A DNA stretch of 64,000 bases from Runella zeae DSM 19591 (GTDB lineage: Bacteria > Bacteroidota > Bacteroidia > Cytophagales > Spirosomataceae), in contig NZ_KE384036.1 of assembly GCF_000423565.1 (NCBI RefSeq), positions 372,001-436,000 on the forward strand, read 5' to 3'. Below the pieces are notes generated by a model. That model was not told where the DNA came from and ran no database searches. It worked only from the letters and a program-made list of their open reading frames with translations. The translations under genes were made by a program, and so were the position numbers. Positions 17,755-27,053 of the stretch are shown in pieces. The stretch's first letter is position 1; every line of letters starts with the position of its first letter.

Positions 17755-19311
17755 CTAATAGCCAGGGTTTTGGTCTTTTAGTTCAATTTTGGGATTGTTG
17801 TCAATTTCACTCTGTGGAATCGGCAACAACTCATGCTTATTGGCAATAAAGTAAGAAATAGGTTCTGTTTTTTGCTTTTTATTTTTACGCCACCGGATGA
17901 TGTCAAAATTGCGGATTTGCTCAGCCGCAAGCTCTATCATACGCTCATGCACCACCGCATCAAATACTTCACTCTGATTGCTACATGGATAGTTTTTGGT
18001 AGGATACGGAGGCATATCTACTGATTTTCGCGCTCTGACTTGGTTCATCAGCGAAATAGCCGCCGCCGAATTACCCAGTTCATTTTCACATTCGGCTAGC
18101 ATCAAAAGCACATCCGCATAACGCATGATACGCATATTGATACCACTTGTCACAAACCCATTATCAACTTTATACAAAACAGAATATTTGCGCCAACTTA
18201 CTTTCTGCGTCACTCCGTCTACTACTGAAGAATTTCCTTGTACTCGGTCGGCAGTCATGGTACTTGCGCCGTTGTTGAATTTGTCACCTTCTTTCCAATA
18301 AGACATATCATAACGAGGGTCATTTTTGGCATCACCTTTAGAGACCCGTTCGTAAGCATTCAGTATTTTGTTGGAAGGAATTACATTTCGCCAACCTACG
18401 GCTGAATATTCCTGCGTACGTACGGTTTCTTCTTGGACAGCCGAGCCATCACTATCGCCGCCCCAGTTGTAAGCGCCACCAGAGGGAGCATACACAATTT
18501 CAAAAATCGATTCACTGTTAAATTCTCCTTCTTCGTTGGTCAAGTCGAGGTAATTGTCCACCAATTTATAAAGCCCCGAACTTACAACTTTCTGTAATTC
18601 AGTTTTGGCACTATTGTAGTCCCCCAGCTGAAGATAAGTACGCGCTAAGAGCGTCTGAGCCGCCGCCTTAGTAGCACGCCCTTGGTTATTGGCATTATAG
18701 GAAGCAGGGAGAGCAGGTTCGGCCGCTTTCAAATCTGCAATCACCAAATCAAATACTTCTTTTTGGGTAGAACGTGGCGCTGAGCCTTCGACCGACTTTA
18801 CAAACTCTTTATAAATAGGCACCCCTCCAAAAAACACCCCTAGTTCGTAATAAGCCCATGCTCTTAAAAAACGTGCCTCTCCCACAAGGCGGTCACGGGT
18901 AGCGGTGGGCATATTGGCTACGGTAGGACCTTTCTCGATGATTACGTTGGCACGGTGAATCGTACGGTACCAGCCTCTCCAGATGCTATTTGTGAGCCCA
19001 TTGGCAGGGTCATGCACCCCAATCAAGAGCTGATTACGAGGAGTTTCGAGCTGCCCTCCGCCCGACGCCATCTCATCTCCCCGAAGGTCATGGGTAAAAA
19101 ACCATTCTCTCGACACCAAGCTATTGGACTGTATCAGGGCATAGACAGCATTTACGCCCGCCGTAAGTTCGGCTTCATTGTTAAAATAAGTCTCAAACGT
19201 CACCCCATTAGGGTTTACTTTGTTTAAGTCTTCGTCGCTACAGCTGGTGGCCATCCCAAAAGCCAATATGCCAGTAATTACGATTGCTTTTTTCATTGGT
19301 ATTTTCATCAT
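17755..19311 (-). CDS. SusD/RagB-family outer-membrane lipoprotein
   Basis: A 518-residue surface lipoprotein that caps a SusC channel and binds the nutrient. The signal ends in ATSC (Cys24); a start at 19296 (MKIPMKK) is an equally good alternative. SusD features visible are the TPR-rich middle (FLRAWAYYELGVFFGGVPIY, RATKAAAQTLLARTYLQLGDY) and the C-terminal block AEQIRNFDIIRWR with the closing LKDQNPGY. It lies 54 bases downstream of susC in the same operon. The ligand cannot be inferred; no glycosidase, sulfatase or peptidase accompanies it. Confidence 0.96.
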   Translation of the reverse strand: MMKIPMKKAIVITGILAFGMATSCSDEDLNKVNPNGVTFETYFNNEAELTAGVNAVYALIQSNSLVSREWFFTHDLRGDEMASGGGQLETPRNQLLIGVHDPANGLTNSIWRGWYRTIHRANVIIEKGPTVANMPTATRDRLVGEARFLRAWAYYELGVFFGGVPIYKEFVKSVEGSAPRSTQKEVFDLVIADLKAAEPALPASYNANNQGRATKAAAQTLLARTYLQLGDYNSAKTELQKVVSSGLYKLVDNYLDLTNEEGEFNSESIFEIVYAPSGGAYNWGGDSDGSAVQEETVRTQEYSAVGWRNVIPSNKILNAYERVSKGDAKNDPRYDMSYWKEGDKFNNGASTMTADRVQGNSSVVDGVTQKVSWRKYSVLYKVDNGFVTSGINMRIMRYADVLLMLAECENELGNSAAAISLMNQVRARKSVDMPPYPTKNYPCSNQSEVFDAVVHERMIELAAEQIRNFDIIRWRKNKKQKTEPISYFIANKHELLPIPQSEIDNNPKIELKDQNPGY

Positions 19312-19365
19312 TATTGAAATCCTTTTAATGTGTTAAGTCCTCACACTTTTCCAAAATTTACGAGG

Positions 19366-22300
19366 TTAGAATCCTAAACTTACCCCAAACATCAAAGTAC
19401 GGGCTTGTGGATACTGACCATAGTCGATTCCATTGTTCAATAAATTATAGCTCTTTGAAGACACTTCAGGGTCATAACCAGTGTATTTGGTAAAGGTCAA
19501 GAGGTTTTGGCTTGACACATACACTCTCAGCTTATTTACAGCATTTCGGGTGAGTTTGCTAAGCGAAGCCGCCGGAATGGTATAGCCAATGCTCAGGTTT
19601 TTAAGACGCAAATAAGAACCATCTTCTAAGAAACGATCCGAGGTGCGCGTGTTTTGATTAGGATCCCCACTTACAGCTCTTGGCACATCCGTATTGGTAT
19701 TTTGTGGCGTCCAAGCATTCAGCACGTCGGTAGTGGAATTAAACAAACGAAGCATTCCTTGCCCAATCACCTTGGTACCATTATAGACTTTATTGCCTTG
19801 AACACCTTGGAAATAAAGGGTAAAGTCAAAGTTTTTGAAATTACCAGACCAGTTGAGCCCATACGAAAACTTAGGAATAAAACTTCCCAAATAAGTACGG
19901 TCGCTTGCATCTACTTTACCGTCGCCATTGAGGTCTCTAAATTTGATATCGCCAGGAGCGGTTTTATCATTTTGGTAATAAATCGTCTGTCCATTGGCAT
20001 CTTTTTTGTTCACAGCGTCGATTTCGGCTTGATTCTGGAAGATTTTTTCTACTTGCCATCCATAGAAAGATTGAATAGGATGCCCTGCTTCGGTACGTGT
20101 AATGTCATTGCCTCCAAAATCAGAATTAGCACCCGAATTGATCGTAGCACTTGGCGTAGCCAAACTCAACACTTTATTGCGGGTCACATCAAAAGTTCCA
20201 GTAAGATTCCAATTAAAGTTACTGCTACTATAATTATAGCCTGCGGCCAATTCAAAACCCCAGTTTTTCATGCTGCCGACGTTGGCAAGGGGGCTTTCTG
20301 AATATCCGAGCGACTCAGACAAAGGTACACTCAACAATAATCCCTCTGTTTGACGAGTATAGTATTCGGTGCTCACGGTGATTTTGTTGCTCATAAGAGA
20401 CAAATCAAATCCCACGTTGCTCATACTTGTCACCTCCCAGCTCAGCTCATTGTTGCCCAATCGGTTGAAGTAAGAGCCTAGGTTAGTATTTTGATTACCC
20501 AAAGGATAGATGGTATTATTGGCTTGCACTAACGGCTGCCATTCATAGTCGCCAATAGAGTTGTACCCTGTTTGACCATAGCTTGCACGGAGTTTTAATT
20601 CAGAAATCATCGGGAAAGACTTCATAAATTCTTCTTCGCTGATACGCCATCCTACAGACACCGCCGGGAAAGTTCCCCATTTACGCCCTGGAGCAAACTT
20701 AGAAGAGCCATCTCTCCGAATCGATCCTCCCACTAAATACTTACCAGCATACTCATAATTGAGACGACCAACGTACGAAATCAAGGTGTTTTCTGACAAT
20801 GTACTTGAGCCATTGGGATTAGATACCCCCTGAATCACCTGAATATTGTTGTCGGGGCGTTGTCCTCGCGCTGTCAAACCTCTTGAAGAAGCCCGTTGTT
20901 TTTCGGCCACTGCTGTCAGATTCACGTAATGTTTACCCAACGTTTTTTCAAAAGTCAATTGATTTGTAAACACTGCCGAAAAGTACTGGTTACGGGTTTC
21001 GCTCACCTCGGCAATCACTCGGCTACGGTTGCCATCATTGTAGATAGGCAAAAACGAATTGAAACGAGAGGTAGCAAAATCTCCCCCCATTGTGAAGCGG
21101 TATCTCAACCAATCGGTAAACTTAAGTTCGGCAAACATCGTCCCTAAAAACTTAAAGGCGCGATCGGTTTGGTATTGCTGCTCTTGTTCTGCTACGCGAA
21201 GTGGGTTTTCGGGGTCAGTAGCGTCTAAGCCTTGCGCTGTTGTGCTAAACCCTCCGATTTTTGTGGGGTCGCGTTCGGGCCAATAGGGAATCATCCTCAT
21301 GATATTCATTACCAAACTCCGACCACCTCCGTCTCGCTCTTGGGTGCGGAAGTCGGTAGCTGCTAATAAGGTTTGTCCAATCGTCAGGTACTTATTGACC
21401 TTATGGTCAGAGTTGATACGAAAACTTTGGCGATCGTAGTTGGTAAAAGGCAAAATCCCTTCCTGTTTGAAATACCCCAATGATGCATAAAAACGTGAGG
21501 TGGCATTGCCGCCCGATAGCGATACCTGATTGTCGGTAATAGGGGCATTTCTAAACATCGTTTTTTGCCAGTCGGTATCAGTTTGTGCAAAAGTTTGCGT
21601 AGCACCGTCATAAATAGGAACATTCAGATTCGTAAATCGCCCTGGAATAGGCTGGCCCGCAGCCGTCAAAAGCGCTGTACCATAGCGGATATATTCATCC
21701 CGATTGAGCAAATCGAGGGTCCGCCAAGCCGATTGGGTACCTACATAAGAATCAATGTTGATACTCAATTTTCCATTGTTGGAGCCTTTTTTGGTAGTAA
21801 TCAAAACCACCCCATTGGCTGCCCGAGAGCCATAAATAGCTGCGGCACTTGCATCTTTAAGTACTTCCAACGACTCAATATCTTTGGGGTCAATATTGTT
21901 GAGCCCGCCAGCAGGCACGCCATCTATGACATACAATGGATTGGGATTCAAGCTGATAGAGCCTACACCCCGTATCCTTACTACTGGCTCAGAGCCTGGG
22001 CCGCTGTTGTTGGTAATTGATACTCCCGGTACGCGTCCTTGCATCGCTTGCGTGGCGCTCACTACTGGCAAAGCCTTGAGTTCTTTCTGAGTTACTGACG
22101 ATACGGCCCCTGTCAACGAGGATTTTTTCTGAGTACCATAGCCTACCACAACTACTTCATTCAAAGATGAAGTAGAAGGAGCCAAACCGATATCAATAGA
22201 GGTACGTCCCGAGGTTACTCTCACTTCTTGAGAAGCGTACCCAATAAAGCTAAAAACCAAGGTTACATCTCCGTCAGGTACTGACAATTGATACCGTCCT

Positions 22301-22899
22301 TGTCCGTCGGTAGTAGTGCCTTTGTTAGTACCTTTTAGAAGTACACTTACCCCTGCTAGCATTTCGCCACTTTCTTGATCCGTAATTTTACCTTGGACTG
22401 TACGGTCAGCGATTGATGTCATGCTAAACCCCATACGGGTTATCTTCGAGGCCATCAATGTATTAGGTGTATTGATTTCACTTACGCTATAAGAGTTTTC
22501 AGGGAAATCGACTTTGTTGAGCTTGCGAATCACTTTTTCTTTCTTTTGCTCACTCGACAAAATAATGTAAAAATTATCGCGTACTTTTTCGTATTTAAGT
22601 CCACTATTTTTTAGGACTCGATCAAGCTGATCTTCTACTTTAGATGCTTTTCCGGTATTTACCAACGGAATTTCGGCGTCCATTAATTCGCTACGATAAA
22701 TAAACGACACTTTATACCGTTTTTCTAAATCAGTAAGTACAGTCTTAAGGGCTATCATTTTGGGGCGTTCGGAGGTACTCCCATTCTCTTGAGGCGTGTA
22801 ACGCTGATTCGACGCTACCAATTGAGCTTGTGATGATTCTGTAAACAGAACACCCACAAGTCCCAAGCTCACCAGCCAGTGTACAATTCGTTTCATCAT
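19366..22899 (-). CDS. SusC/RagA TonB-linked outer-membrane transporter with STN domain
   Basis: The 1177-residue protein has, in order, a signal peptide (to about 25), an STN domain (about 50-105) of the type that passes a signal to FecR, a carboxypeptidase-regulatory-like domain (167-240, starting VQGKITDQ), the TonB-dependent plug (about 255-370, with VVVGYGTQKKSSLTGAVSS) and a beta-barrel to the C-terminal phenylalanine. It imports an unknown nutrient with SusD. The STN domain plus upstream sigma/FecR genes means the receptor should induce its own operon when its ligand is bound. Confidence 0.97.
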   Translation of the reverse strand: MMKRIVHWLVSLGLVGVLFTESSQAQLVASNQRYTPQENGSTSERPKMIALKTVLTDLEKRYKVSFIYRSELMDAEIPLVNTGKASKVEDQLDRVLKNSGLKYEKVRDNFYIILSSEQKKEKVIRKLNKVDFPENSYSVSEINTPNTLMASKITRMGFSMTSIADRTVQGKITDQESGEMLAGVSVLLKGTNKGTTTDGQGRYQLSVPDGDVTLVFSFIGYASQEVRVTSGRTSIDIGLAPSTSSLNEVVVVGYGTQKKSSLTGAVSSVTQKELKALPVVSATQAMQGRVPGVSITNNSGPGSEPVVRIRGVGSISLNPNPLYVIDGVPAGGLNNIDPKDIESLEVLKDASAAAIYGSRAANGVVLITTKKGSNNGKLSINIDSYVGTQSAWRTLDLLNRDEYIRYGTALLTAAGQPIPGRFTNLNVPIYDGATQTFAQTDTDWQKTMFRNAPITDNQVSLSGGNATSRFYASLGYFKQEGILPFTNYDRQSFRINSDHKVNKYLTIGQTLLAATDFRTQERDGGGRSLVMNIMRMIPYWPERDPTKIGGFSTTAQGLDATDPENPLRVAEQEQQYQTDRAFKFLGTMFAELKFTDWLRYRFTMGGDFATSRFNSFLPIYNDGNRSRVIAEVSETRNQYFSAVFTNQLTFEKTLGKHYVNLTAVAEKQRASSRGLTARGQRPDNNIQVIQGVSNPNGSSTLSENTLISYVGRLNYEYAGKYLVGGSIRRDGSSKFAPGRKWGTFPAVSVGWRISEEEFMKSFPMISELKLRASYGQTGYNSIGDYEWQPLVQANNTIYPLGNQNTNLGSYFNRLGNNELSWEVTSMSNVGFDLSLMSNKITVSTEYYTRQTEGLLLSVPLSESLGYSESPLANVGSMKNWGFELAAGYNYSSSNFNWNLTGTFDVTRNKVLSLATPSATINSGANSDFGGNDITRTEAGHPIQSFYGWQVEKIFQNQAEIDAVNKKDANGQTIYYQNDKTAPGDIKFRDLNGDGKVDASDRTYLGSFIPKFSYGLNWSGNFKNFDFTLYFQGVQGNKVYNGTKVIGQGMLRLFNSTTDVLNAWTPQNTNTDVPRAVSGDPNQNTRTSDRFLEDGSYLRLKNLSIGYTIPAASLSKLTRNAVNKLRVYVSSQNLLTFTKYTGYDPEVSSKSYNLLNNGIDYGQYPQARTLMFGVSLGF

Positions 22900-22960
22900 G
22901 TGTGCAGTTTTAGGTTTTGAGTGAGTTTAACTTTGTTTTGGGTTATTAATTGAAAAATGG

Positions 22961-23926
22961 CTATTGATTGGATTGAATAATGACTTTATCTTGATTTTTA
23001 ATAATTTTCAGGTCAAACAAACGTCCTAGCGCTTCTAGTAGAATATCGATATTTTGAGTAGGAATTGTCCCCGAAAATTCTTGGCGAAGTAGGGTTTTGT
23101 CTTCTATTACTACTTCTAATCCATAAGTATCTTCTAGCTGTTGGGCGATATCAGCCAGCGACATTTTATCAAAGGTGAGGCGAGCATTACGCCACGAAGA
23201 GTAAACTTCAGAGTTGACCCTGCGAGTGACAAGTTTTGTATCATAAGCATTTGACTCGTACAAATCCCCGGGCTTCATTACCAAAGGATTGTGGTCTTGC
23301 TCTGAATGAGTGAGTTGAATTTTTCCAGTATTGAGTACTACGCGAGTTTTGGTTTTACGGGCATACACATCAAATTCTGTCCCGAGTACTTCTACATTTA
23401 CTTTATTGGGCAAATGCACCAAAAAATGCTGATGATTAGGAGTATGAGCTACCTGAAAAAACGCCTCCCCCTCAATCCATACCTCCCGCTTCTGAAAACT
23501 GTGCCACTGTTTTTTGAAACGTAATTTTGAATTGCCATTGAGAATGATTAACGTACTATCGGCTAGTTTTACGGTGCGCCTTTCGCCATAGGCAGTCTGA
23601 ACAATCTCCTCTTTCATAAACTGATACCAATACCCTCCCGCTACTACTACCATAGCTGCTGCCACCCAACGCGCCCATGTCCAATACACCGAATGCGCAT
23701 TAGAAAAAGCCGTGCGCCTGTTGATTTTTTGTTGAAGGCGAGCCAATAAAGCTTCCGAATCAAAAGCTGCTTCTGATTCACTAAGCTCTCTATGGGCTAA
23801 GTCATCATCTAAACGCTGCTTTAAGTACTGCTGTCCTTCATCAGTATCAAACCATTTGAGTACTAGCTCAGCCTCTTCTACGCTGCACTGATTATTAAAA
23901 TACTTTTCGACTAATTCTGATTGCAT
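22961..23926 (-). CDS. FecR-family anti-sigma factor
   Basis: I choose the ATG at 23926 (MQSELVEKYFNNQCSVEEAE), the usual family N-terminus, over an in-frame start at 23965; this gives 321 residues. An N-terminal cytoplasmic segment is followed by one membrane helix (about 85-103, WVAAAMVVVAGGY), a periplasmic FecR domain (about 105-200) and a C-terminal DUF4974 domain (about 240-310). It should hold the ECF sigma factor inactive until signalled by the STN domain of the SusC protein encoded 61 bases downstream. Confidence 0.95.
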   Translation of the reverse strand: MQSELVEKYFNNQCSVEEAELVLKWFDTDEGQQYLKQRLDDDLAHRELSESEAAFDSEALLARLQQKINRRTAFSNAHSVYWTWARWVAAAMVVVAGGYWYQFMKEEIVQTAYGERRTVKLADSTLIILNGNSKLRFKKQWHSFQKREVWIEGEAFFQVAHTPNHQHFLVHLPNKVNVEVLGTEFDVYARKTKTRVVLNTGKIQLTHSEQDHNPLVMKPGDLYESNAYDTKLVTRRVNSEVYSSWRNARLTFDKMSLADIAQQLEDTYGLEVVIEDKTLLRQEFSGTIPTQNIDILLEALGRLFDLKIIKNQDKVIIQSNQ

Positions 23927-24040
23927 AGGTTGACGTGTAAGAAGTGTTACTTCCTTATACACCAAACCTCAGAAGTGGTATTATATTAAATGAAGATTAT
24001 TTTAAGTTTTTTTTAGATAAAAAACCTAGAAGATTGAAAA

Positions 24041-24658
24041 TCAAAACATTATCCAAAATAATATTGGAAATAAAATAATTTCAATACGGTGCTGAACGTA
24101 GGTTCTGAGAAAATGAAGGGCTTGAGAAAATTGAAATTTAACCGTATTGATAGAGAGGCCCATTTGAAACGCTACTTCTTCGTTTTTGAGTCCACTTTGC
24201 ATTCTTAGTTCAAAAACTTTCTTTTTTTGCGGCGACAACTTTGAAATTCCTTGCTGAAGTATGCTACTATATTCGTCCCATTGCTTGATTTCCTCCCCTG
24301 TTCCTTCGCTTTCAGACCAGTCGAGGGTGTATTCGATGTATCGCAAAATCTCGCGTTTTTGATCCCTTAACACATTAAGAACGTGATTTTTCATCATAGT
24401 CGCCAAAAAGCCTTTGAGAGACTGATGGGCATCTAATTGATAACGATGAGTCCAAAACTTCAAAAAAATATCTTGGAGTGCATCTTCTGCCAAAGCGGGG
24501 TCTTTAAGATATTTCAGAGCAATTCCATACAAATACCGATTATATAAACGATATACTTTAGCGAAAGCAGCCTCTGCCAAAGAGGTAGCCTCTGCCTGAA
24601 GATCGACTATCAGTTGGAGTTCTATTGTAGAGTTTCTGCTCGCGACCAGAGGGTGCAT
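24041..24658 (-). CDS. ECF RNA polymerase sigma factor
   Basis: A 205-residue sigma-70 factor of the ECF group found with FecR and SusCD in Bacteroidota. Region 2 is at about 25-95 (AFAKVYRLYNRYLYGIALKYL, then DALQDIFLKFWTH) and region 4 at about 130-185 (LSPQKKKVFELRM, then NEEVAFQMGLSINTVKFQ). It should direct transcription of the fecR-susC-susD genes under FecR control. Its own promoter is predicted at 24731-24761. The 114-base gap to fecR holds no clear promoter. Confidence 0.95.
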   Translation of the reverse strand: MHPLVASRNSTIELQLIVDLQAEATSLAEAAFAKVYRLYNRYLYGIALKYLKDPALAEDALQDIFLKFWTHRYQLDAHQSLKGFLATMMKNHVLNVLRDQKREILRYIEYTLDWSESEGTGEEIKQWDEYSSILQQGISKLSPQKKKVFELRMQSGLKNEEVAFQMGLSINTVKFQFSQALHFLRTYVQHRIEIILFPILFWIMF

Positions 24659-24730
24659 TTTTTTAAAATTACTTATTCAACCTATTTACTTTATCGCTCA
24701 AACTCCACTACCTATTAGTGAAATTTTATC

Positions 24731-24761
24731 TAAATATAGTAATATATTTTTAACAAAGCAA
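24731..24761 (-). promoter_or_regulatory. Predicted promoter of the sigma-fecR-susCD operon
   Basis: On the minus strand TTG (24759-24761) is followed after exactly 20 bases by TATATTTA (24731-24738), one base off TAnnTTTG. The spacing equals that of three other predicted promoters in this window. It would give a leader of about 65 bases. Confidence 0.55.
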
Positions 24762-24776
24762 TAGCTTATGGTAATT

Positions 24777-25694
24777 TTAACTATATCTTTTTAAATCCAA
24801 CTCAATTTCTTTTACAATTCCTTCAAAATCAGACGCTTTAAACCACCTAAAATTTCCCTGATGTTTAAACCATGTAAGTTGACGCTTAGCATAGCGGCGC
24901 GAGTTGCGCTTCAACAATCTAACCATTTCATTAAATCCATATTGCCCGTCGAAATAATCGAAAATTTCTTTATAACCTACCGTTTGGAGAGCATTATGCT
25001 CGCGATATGGCAGTAGAGATCTGGCCTCTTCAACAAGCCCTTTACGAAGCATATCATCCATTCGCATATCAATGCGCTGATACAATTCTTCTCTATCTCT
25101 TTCGAGCGCTATTTGGATGATTTGAAAGGATCGCTTTACAGGCTGACGCTCGCGAAAAGAAGAAAAAGGTTTGCCTGTCATAATACATACTTCAAGCGCC
25201 CGCACTACTCTTTGCGTATTTTGGAGGTCGTTTTGGGCACAATAAACGGGGTCTAATTCACGCAACTGCATCTGGAGAGATTCGAGTCCTTCGAGTTCGA
25301 GTCGCTGCATAAGTTCGGTGCGAAGTTCGGGAGGGGTCTCAGGCAAATCATCCAATCCTTCACATACTGCTTTAATATAAAGCCCTGAGCCTCCCGTCAA
25401 GATCACAATGTCTTTTGTTTCAAAAATTTTATCTATCACCGCCAAAGCATCTCGCTCAAAGGCTCCTGCACTATATAGAATATCAATCGAATGAGAATCT
25501 ATAAAATGATGCGGTACACCTGCCATTTCTTCGGGGGTGGGTTTGGCAGTACCGATGGTCAATTCTCGATAAAACTGCCGCGAATCGGCCGAGATTACTT
25601 CTGTATCAAAAAATTTTGCCAAACGCACACACAGATTTGTTTTTCCTACTGCCGTGGGGCCCGCAATCACTACCAGCGTTTTTGGAGTTGGCAT
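24777..25694 (-). CDS. miaA: tRNA dimethylallyltransferase
   Basis: MiaA adds a dimethylallyl group to A37 of tRNAs that read UNN codons. The P-loop GPTAVGKT is at residues 12-19, followed by the family block SADSRQFYRELTIGTAKP, then HHFIDSHSI and GGSGLYIKA. I use the ATG at 25694 (305 residues): the in-frame ATG at 25739 lies inside the loop of the terminator of the upstream gene, and the shorter form places the P-loop at the usual distance from the N-terminus. The gene precedes no obvious operon partner. Confidence 0.96.
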   Translation of the reverse strand: MPTPKTLVVIAGPTAVGKTNLCVRLAKFFDTEVISADSRQFYRELTIGTAKPTPEEMAGVPHHFIDSHSIDILYSAGAFERDALAVIDKIFETKDIVILTGGSGLYIKAVCEGLDDLPETPPELRTELMQRLELEGLESLQMQLRELDPVYCAQNDLQNTQRVVRALEVCIMTGKPFSSFRERQPVKRSFQIIQIALERDREELYQRIDMRMDDMLRKGLVEEARSLLPYREHNALQTVGYKEIFDYFDGQYGFNEMVRLLKRNSRRYAKRQLTWFKHQGNFRWFKASDFEGIVKEIELDLKRYS

Positions 25695-25700
25695 ATCATC

Positions 25701-25760
25701 ATAAAAAAAAGCTAAGTGTTCAATATCAGGCTTTTTCAAACCTTTTACTCAACACTTAGC
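25701..25760 (-). terminator. Terminator of the small lipoprotein gene, just upstream of miaA
   Basis: Bases 25711-25720 pair exactly with 25751-25760. Within the 30-base loop a second small hairpin with a GAAA-type tetraloop can form. On the minus strand the stem is followed by eight T, then the miaA start. The position rules out the longer miaA reading as the main start. Confidence 0.78.
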
Positions 25761-25777
25761 CAACAAAAATGTATTAA

Positions 25778-26236
25778 TTAATTTGCTTTTAAAGTCAACT
25801 CTTCCGTTTCTCCTGATACGTTTTTGGTTGATATTTCCAGCGTATTTCGCGTAAAGTTGCTTATCGTATATTTGGCGGTTTTATTAAGAATAAGTTCCGT
25901 TTCGGCGGTATTAAATTCCCAACTTCCCTTTTCATAAACTTGTTCGTCAGTAGGTTTACATTTAGTGGCACCTTCATTACGCTCATACGTTTTGTTGGTA
26001 TTAAAAACCCAATTATCATCCTTCGCACACGCAAGTGTGTAAGGCAATACATTCAAACCATTTACTTTGGCTACTTCTACCCGCCATGATTTAGTGGAGG
26101 TTCCGGCTAGCAATTCGGTCTTGGTGACACCTGGCTCGGGTTGGGGGTCATCCTCGTCATCTCCTTTTGTAGTCTCACATCCTAGCACTCCCACCACTAG
26201 TGACACTGCCAACAACCACGTAAAAACAAGTTTCAT
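25778..26236 (-). CDS. Small lipoprotein, unknown function
   Basis: A 152-residue lipoprotein: the signal ends in LVVGVLGC (Cys20), followed by an acidic linker rich in Asp, Glu and Pro. The rest resembles the lipocalin-like small secreted proteins of Bacteroidota (KSWRVEVAKVNG, DNWVFNTNKTY, KGSWEFNTAETELIL), with an alternating beta pattern. That fold is inference. It is a single-gene unit closed by its own terminator and divergent from the DUF4230 gene. Confidence 0.82.
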   Translation of the reverse strand: MKLVFTWLLAVSLVVGVLGCETTKGDDEDDPQPEPGVTKTELLAGTSTKSWRVEVAKVNGLNVLPYTLACAKDDNWVFNTNKTYERNEGATKCKPTDEQVYEKGSWEFNTAETELILNKTAKYTISNFTRNTLEISTKNVSGETEELTLKAN

Positions 26237-26371
26237 GCTTTCAAATTATATTTATTCAAAATAACGCTTTTCTTTTTAAAGAAGCAATGATTTTGCCAAA
26301 GTTACCCTTTGTTTCTTCCACAAATTAGAAAACGAAAAATTTATCTAACTTTCGCAAAATCATCACAAGCA

Positions 26372-27049
26372 ATGGACTTTTCTTTACTACTTTTTTTTCT
26401 TATTACGCTCGGCCTAGGGGGTGGGCTTGGATTTGGTACTTTATATTTTTTAAAGTCCAAACAAAATGCCAATAAGCAACTCGTTCAGTCTTCTACTATT
26501 TTGTTAGAACGCATCGAAAAGGTGTTTAAGGTAGTGATGGCTGAAGGCTATTTTACCGAAATATTTGATTATAAAGACGACAAAAAGTTTTTATATCTCT
26601 TCAAAAACTCAAAAAAAGCACTCATCATCGCCAAAGCGAAAGTGCTCGTAGGATTTGATTTTGCAAAGATGCGATTTCATATTGACGAAAAAACCAACAA
26701 AATGGTCATAGAGTATTTTCCCGAACCAGAGGTGCTTTCAATCGATACCGATTACAAATTTTATGATATTGAGCACGGCATTTGGAACAGGTTCAATCAC
26801 GAAGATTATACAAACCTGCTGGTAGATGCCAAACAAGCCATGAACGAAAAAGCGCTTACGAGCGACTTGCCCCGTATTGCCAACAATCAGGTACAATTCA
26901 TGATGTTTCAGTTGGCCTCATCGATGGGGTGGAATATTGATATGCAACTTCCTTCTTCCAACCAAAAAAAGCTCGAACAATTTAATGAATATGACGAAGT
27001 AAAGGCGGAAGTTTTGCCCTTGCCCAAAGACGAAAATGACGAAGAATAG
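26372..27049 (+). CDS. DUF4230-family membrane-anchored protein
   Basis: The ATG at 26372 (MDFSLLLFFLITLGLGGGLGFGTLYF) opens directly with a membrane helix; a longer in-frame start is unlikely. The 225-residue protein continues with the DUF4230 pattern: EGYFTEIFDYKD, KKALIIAKAKVLVGFDFAKM and a C-terminal helical part (FMMFQLASSMGW). Function in the family is unknown. The C-terminus is acidic. It converges with holA, leaving only 4 bases between the stop codons. Confidence 0.85.
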   Translation: MDFSLLLFFLITLGLGGGLGFGTLYFLKSKQNANKQLVQSSTILLERIEKVFKVVMAEGYFTEIFDYKDDKKFLYLFKNSKKALIIAKAKVLVGFDFAKMRFHIDEKTNKMVIEYFPEPEVLSIDTDYKFYDIEHGIWNRFNHEDYTNLLVDAKQAMNEKALTSDLPRIANNQVQFMMFQLASSMGWNIDMQLPSSNQKKLEQFNEYDEVKAEVLPLPKDENDEE

Positions 27050-27053
27050 TGGC

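Noticed and set aside
25695-25739. Longer miaA start at 25739
   Set aside because: It lies inside the loop of the terminator of the upstream lipoprotein gene, and it would add 15 residues before the P-loop.
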